The position numbers and the translations under genes are program-made. The notes under the pieces are model-generated. The model was given only the letters and a program-made list of their open reading frames with translations. It was not told the DNA's origin and ran no database searches. A stretch of DNA of 5,169 nt from Saprospiraceae bacterium. GTDB taxonomy: Bacteria; Bacteroidota; Bacteroidia; Chitinophagales; Saprospiraceae. The stretch lies in NCBI GenBank assembly GCA_027009605.1, contig JALVCY010000086.1, positions 1-5,169 on the forward strand, given 5' to 3'. This document shows, in pieces, positions 5,027-5,169 of this stretch (its first letter is position 1; every line of letters begins with the position of its first letter).

Positions 5027-5169
5027 GTTGATGGTTGATAAAGTTGAGTCGCTGCGCTAGTTGAAGAAGTTGAAAAAGTTGAGACGTTCGCCTTCGGCTC
5101 TCTAGGTTGAGACTCGTCCCGATTACTATCGTGGATTCGGACTTCGGGTTGAGTGCTTCGCAGGTTGAG
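5027..5169 (+). repeat. GTTGA-rich interspersed repeat tract, cut by window end
   Basis: The word GTTGA occurs nine times (5027, 5034, 5043, 5060, 5069, 5078, 5106, 5148, 5164), with period 9 in the core (5060-5082). Between the words are small palindromes: GCC-TTC-GGC at 5090-5098, TCCCGAT-TACT-ATCGTGGA at 5117-5135 (seven pairs, one bulge) and TGC-TTC-GCA around 5154-5162. No reading frame or RNA gene is recognised. The tract runs off the window. It recalls the GTTCAA arrays at 206-295 in unit size and composition but is not the same motif. Confidence 0.65.

Overview
The window looks like a chromosomal segment of a Bacteroidota bacterium, most likely of the Saprospiria/Cytophagia type. Three things point there: a large secreted PKD-repeat protein ending in a type B C-terminal sorting domain of the type IX secretion system; perfect matches to the Bacteroidota -7 box (TAnnTTTG) ahead of two genes; and A-rich or purine-rich sequence instead of strong Shine-Dalgarno sites before the starts. 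The genus cannot be named from sequence alone.

Layout. Positions 1-127 are the left arm of a long inverted repeat. Positions 128-462 hold no convincing gene: there are short GTTCAA-type arrays in opposite orientations, an 87-base-period tandem duplication and a possible minus-strand terminator. Two minus-strand genes follow: an ArsC-like/low-molecular-weight tyrosine phosphatase family protein (463-1101) and an L-threonylcarbamoyladenylate synthase, TsaC/Sua5/YrdC family (1238-1858). The divergent intergenic region 1859-2220 is mostly repeat. It holds the right arm of the inverted repeat (1990-2116, 124 of 127 bases identical to the left arm) and two perfect 32-base direct repeats (1969-2000 and 2141-2172), each a near-palindrome. 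A 744-residue secreted PKD protein follows on the plus strand (2221-4455), then rplS for ribosomal protein L19 (4596-4958) with its own promoter, a leader hairpin and a strong intrinsic terminator. The window ends in a GTTGA-rich, hairpin-rich repeat tract (5027-5169) that runs off the edge.

The genes do not form one pathway. L19 and the t6A enzyme are translation housekeeping functions, the PKD protein is an exported surface or adhesive protein, and the ArsC-like protein is a redox/phosphatase enzyme without other arsenic genes beside it. The unusual content is the repeat architecture: the phosphatase and tsaC genes sit together between two nearly identical inverted 127-base repeats. This resembles a composite or invertible cassette, or a pair of copies of an unnamed dispersed repeat. 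No transposase or recombinase is visible, and whether the repeat is mobile, structural or regulatory cannot be decided from this window.
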